Shown here piece after piece: positions 13,644 through 15,194 of a DNA stretch of 15,194 nucleotides (position 1 is its first letter; each line of letters opens with the position of its first letter). Origin of the DNA: Clostridiales bacterium (GTDB lineage Bacteria > Bacillota > Clostridia > Lachnospirales > Lachnospiraceae); the NCBI GenBank assembly GCA_019424245.1, contig JAHYZV010000014.1, positions 1 through 15,194 of the forward strand. The letters run 5' to 3'. A program made the position numbers and the translations under genes. Below the pieces are notes generated by a model that was not told where the DNA came from, did not search any database, and saw only the letters and a list, made by a program, of their open reading frames with translations.

Positions 13644-13736
13644 ATGTATAAAGCCGGTACAAATGTATAAAGCTTGTACAAATGTATAAAGCTTATACAA
13701 ATGTATAAAGCTTATACAAATGTATAAAGTTTATAC
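13642..13736 (+). repeat. Five 19-bp tandem repeats starting at the ftsX stop codon
   Basis: Units run 13642-13660, 13661-13679, 13680-13698, 13699-13717 and 13718-13736. All contain AATGTATAA, which is the end of ftsX (Asn-Val-stop). Units 3 and 4 are identical and the others differ by one to three bases. Units 3-4 also contain the palindrome GTATAA-AGC-TTATAC, so the block can form a series of hairpins. The rest of the gap to 13915 holds the hairpin and WalR-type box. Confidence 0.93.
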
Positions 13737-13809
13737 ATTAAATAATTTATAGTAATGTAAGTATGCAGTATTAACGCATATAAAGTGTGTTATAAAAGCA
13801 TAGGGATAG

Positions 13810-13898
13810 CATTATGTTGTGTTATATATGTGTAAAATATAGGACTGATGCAAAGTTAAGCTTTAGCAGAAGTCCTATTTTACAAGAATGACATAATG
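13810..13898 (+). promoter_or_regulatory. Large two-tier hairpin upstream of the M23 gene
   Basis: The outer arms CATTATGT (13810-13817) and ACATAATG (13891-13898) are perfect. The inner arms TGTAAAAT plus AGGACT (13831-13838, 13841-13846) pair with AGTCCT plus ATTTTACA (13871-13884), leaving a 2-base bulge. It ends six bases before the GGAGG SD (13905-13909). There is no U-tract, so it is not a plain terminator; it could be a structured 5' leader or a DNA-level operator. Confidence 0.5.
13820..13836 (+). promoter_or_regulatory. WalR (YycF)-type binding box before the M23 peptidase gene
   Basis: TGTTAT-N5-TGTAAA fits the WalR consensus TGTWAH-N5-TGTWAH at every fixed position. The box is 80 bp before the start codon of a coiled-coil M23 hydrolase. 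WalRK is known to control genes of this type (pcsB in pneumococcus, cwlO in Bacillus). It overlaps the left arm of the hairpin. By my rough estimate one chance match may occur per several tens of kilobases in such AT-rich DNA, so position rather than sequence alone supports it. Confidence 0.45.
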
Positions 13899-13915
13899 TT
13901 TTATGGAGGAGTTGT

Positions 13916-15139
13916 ATGAGGAAAGCGTTGGTAAAAAAGGCGGTTACTCTGTTGCTGCTTCTGACAATAATCGTTCCAGGCTGCTTTGTCAGATATTATG
14001 ATGTATATGGTGACAATAAGCAGAATCTTGATAATGCTAATAATAAAAAAAGTGATCTTCAGAGTGAATATGATAAAACACAGAAGAAGCTGGACGAACT
14101 CAAGTCACAGAGTAACGATATAGAGACATATCTGACACAGCTTGATTCACAGATGTCTGCAATTAACAGTTCACTTGATGAGGTGAATGGTCAGATAGAA
14201 CAGATAGAAACAGAGATAACGGACACAGAAGAAAAACTTGCTGAGGCTGAAGAGGATGTTGATGAGCAGTACGACTCAATGAAGCTGAGAATACAATATA
14301 TGTATGAGCACAATGAGGAAACATATTTTGCTTTACTGCTTAACTCAGAAAGCATGGGTGATATGCTTAACAAGGCAGAGTATATAACAAAGATTTCTGA
14401 ATATGACAGAAAAATGCTTGAAAAGTTCAATGATACAGTAAACTTTATAACTGCTGCTAAAATAAAGCTTGAACAGGATAGGGAAACGCTTGTTGTAAAG
14501 CAGGAAGAATTAACAGATAAAAAGTCATCACTGGAGCTTCTTGAATCAACAAAGAAGAACGAAATGGCTTCGTTAAAGAAAAATACACAGCAGCAAAAGG
14601 ATTATAAGGCTAAGATAGAAGCTGATATTAAAGCCCAGGATAATCTTATTGCAAGCATAGAAGCAAAGATAAAGGCTGAAGAAGCAAATAAAAATAATAA
14701 CAGCAATAATGGTGGCAGTAACAATAGTGGTAGCACAAAGTATGATGGTGGTGCTTTTAAGTGGCCAACAGTATCAACAAGAATAACATCACCATATGGA
14801 GATATGGATGGCAGAACATCTCCTCATCAGGGAATAGATATAGGTGCTGTCAACAGAGGCGTATCAGGAGATCCTATATACGCAGCAGCAGATGGCAAAG
14901 TTGTGATATCACAGTTTAGTTCATCAGCTGGTAACTATATTATGCTATATCATGGCGATGGCTTATATACAAGATATCTTCATGCCTCTTCTCTTCTTGT
15001 TGGAGTTGGAGAATATGTTAAAAAGGGGCAAAAAATAGCCCTTATGGGCACAACGGGTAATTCAGATGGAGTACATCTTCATTTTGATGTAAGACTTAAT
15101 GGAGTGGTGGTTAATCCGTGGAATTATCTAAGTAAGTAA
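13916..15139 (+). CDS. Secreted coiled-coil M23 murein hydrolase (PcsB/CwlO/EnvC-like layout)
   Basis: 407 aa. The N-terminus has KK-flanked hydrophobic residues 9-22, a signal peptide; VPGC at 20-23 might be a non-canonical lipobox. Residues about 35-262 are a long coiled coil in two blocks, as in FtsX-interacting hydrolases. A Asn/Ser/Gly linker (about 263-280) leads to a LytM/M23 domain (about 282-405). The metal and catalytic residues are present: H304 and D308 (HQGID), H356 (YLHA), and H387/H389 (HLHFD). So it should be an active zinc endopeptidase cutting peptidoglycan cross-bridges, held inactive by the coiled coil until FtsEX acts. The gene follows ftsEX, has GGAGG six bases before the ATG, and has its own leader with a WalR-type box. 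The palindromic repeat starts right after it. Confidence 0.93.
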   Translation: MRKALVKKAVTLLLLLTIIVPGCFVRYYDVYGDNKQNLDNANNKKSDLQSEYDKTQKKLDELKSQSNDIETYLTQLDSQMSAINSSLDEVNGQIEQIETEITDTEEKLAEAEEDVDEQYDSMKLRIQYMYEHNEETYFALLLNSESMGDMLNKAEYITKISEYDRKMLEKFNDTVNFITAAKIKLEQDRETLVVKQEELTDKKSSLELLESTKKNEMASLKKNTQQQKDYKAKIEADIKAQDNLIASIEAKIKAEEANKNNNSNNGGSNNSGSTKYDGGAFKWPTVSTRITSPYGDMDGRTSPHQGIDIGAVNRGVSGDPIYAAADGKVVISQFSSSAGNYIMLYHGDGLYTRYLHASSLLVGVGEYVKKGQKIALMGTTGNSDGVHLHFDVRLNGVVVNPWNYLSK

Positions 15140-15143
15140 TATT

Positions 15144-15194
15144 GTTGTTTAATTGAATATTAGTTGGTGATGAACGGACGACAAATATAAGCTA
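15144..15194. repeat. Edge of a second copy of the palindromic element
   Basis: This end is the reverse complement of 304-354 with 49 of 51 positions identical. It starts five bases after the M23 stop codon and is cut by the window end inside the conserved GACAAATATAAGCTA arm. Confidence 0.88.

Noticed and set aside
13642..13736. Possible CRISPR array (five regular repeats)
   Set aside because: The repeats are 19 bp and directly adjacent with no spacers; they derive from the ftsX end, and no cas genes are present.

Overview
The window looks like chromosomal DNA of a low-GC, motile, Gram-positive anaerobe, most likely a member of the Lachnospiraceae (Lachnospira/Roseburia/Eubacterium group; the genus is a guess). 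The evidence is the AT-rich codon use, strong GGAGG Shine-Dalgarno (SD) sites (often GAATGGAGGATTAT), the gene order ugpC - PucR/CdaR-type regulator - ftsE - ftsX - coiled-coil M23 peptidase, and a YjfB motility protein. No phage, insertion sequence, CRISPR or defence system is visible. The novelty here lies in non-coding structure and small details, not in a new gene cluster.

Layout. Positions 1-354 hold a large imperfect palindrome. About 50 bp of the same element reappears, inverted, at the right edge (15144-15194), so the window probably ends where an assembly broke on a dispersed repeat. Positions 354-2289 carry a divergent pair: an unrecognised single-pass membrane protein (-) and a DUF624/YesL protein (+). 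Two facing terminators follow, with a tight run of hairpins between them. Next come glnB (P-II, lacking both classical modification residues) and a polytopic membrane protein, both on the minus strand. From 3914 the plus strand carries a DUF2156 protein and a YkgJ-type cysteine-cluster protein, then an unknown 130-aa protein behind a sigma-28-like promoter. After these come a tRNA-Gln(CTG) with clear promoter and terminator, a CvfB-like S1 RNA-binding protein, and ridA overlapping a CPBP (Abi) membrane protease homologue. The motility protein yjfB (-) is separated from the CPBP gene by a long bidirectional terminator.

The right third is a conserved Lachnospiraceae-type block. It contains an orphan sugar-ABC ATPase (ugpC/msmK type, with codon use suggesting high expression) and a PucR/CdaR-type regulator preceded by regularly spaced CTTAAGAA boxes. 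It then has ftsE/ftsX with overlapping reading frames and a secreted coiled-coil M23 murein hydrolase. FtsEX is known to gate such hydrolases (PcsB, CwlO, EnvC systems), so these last three genes probably form one cell-wall-splitting module. The M23 gene has its own 272-bp upstream region with a perfect WalR-type box inside a large hairpin.

The most unusual recurring pattern is that three genes (DUF2156, CPBP, ftsX) have their last codons plus stop codon tandemly duplicated just downstream. The periods differ (20, 36 and 19 bp).
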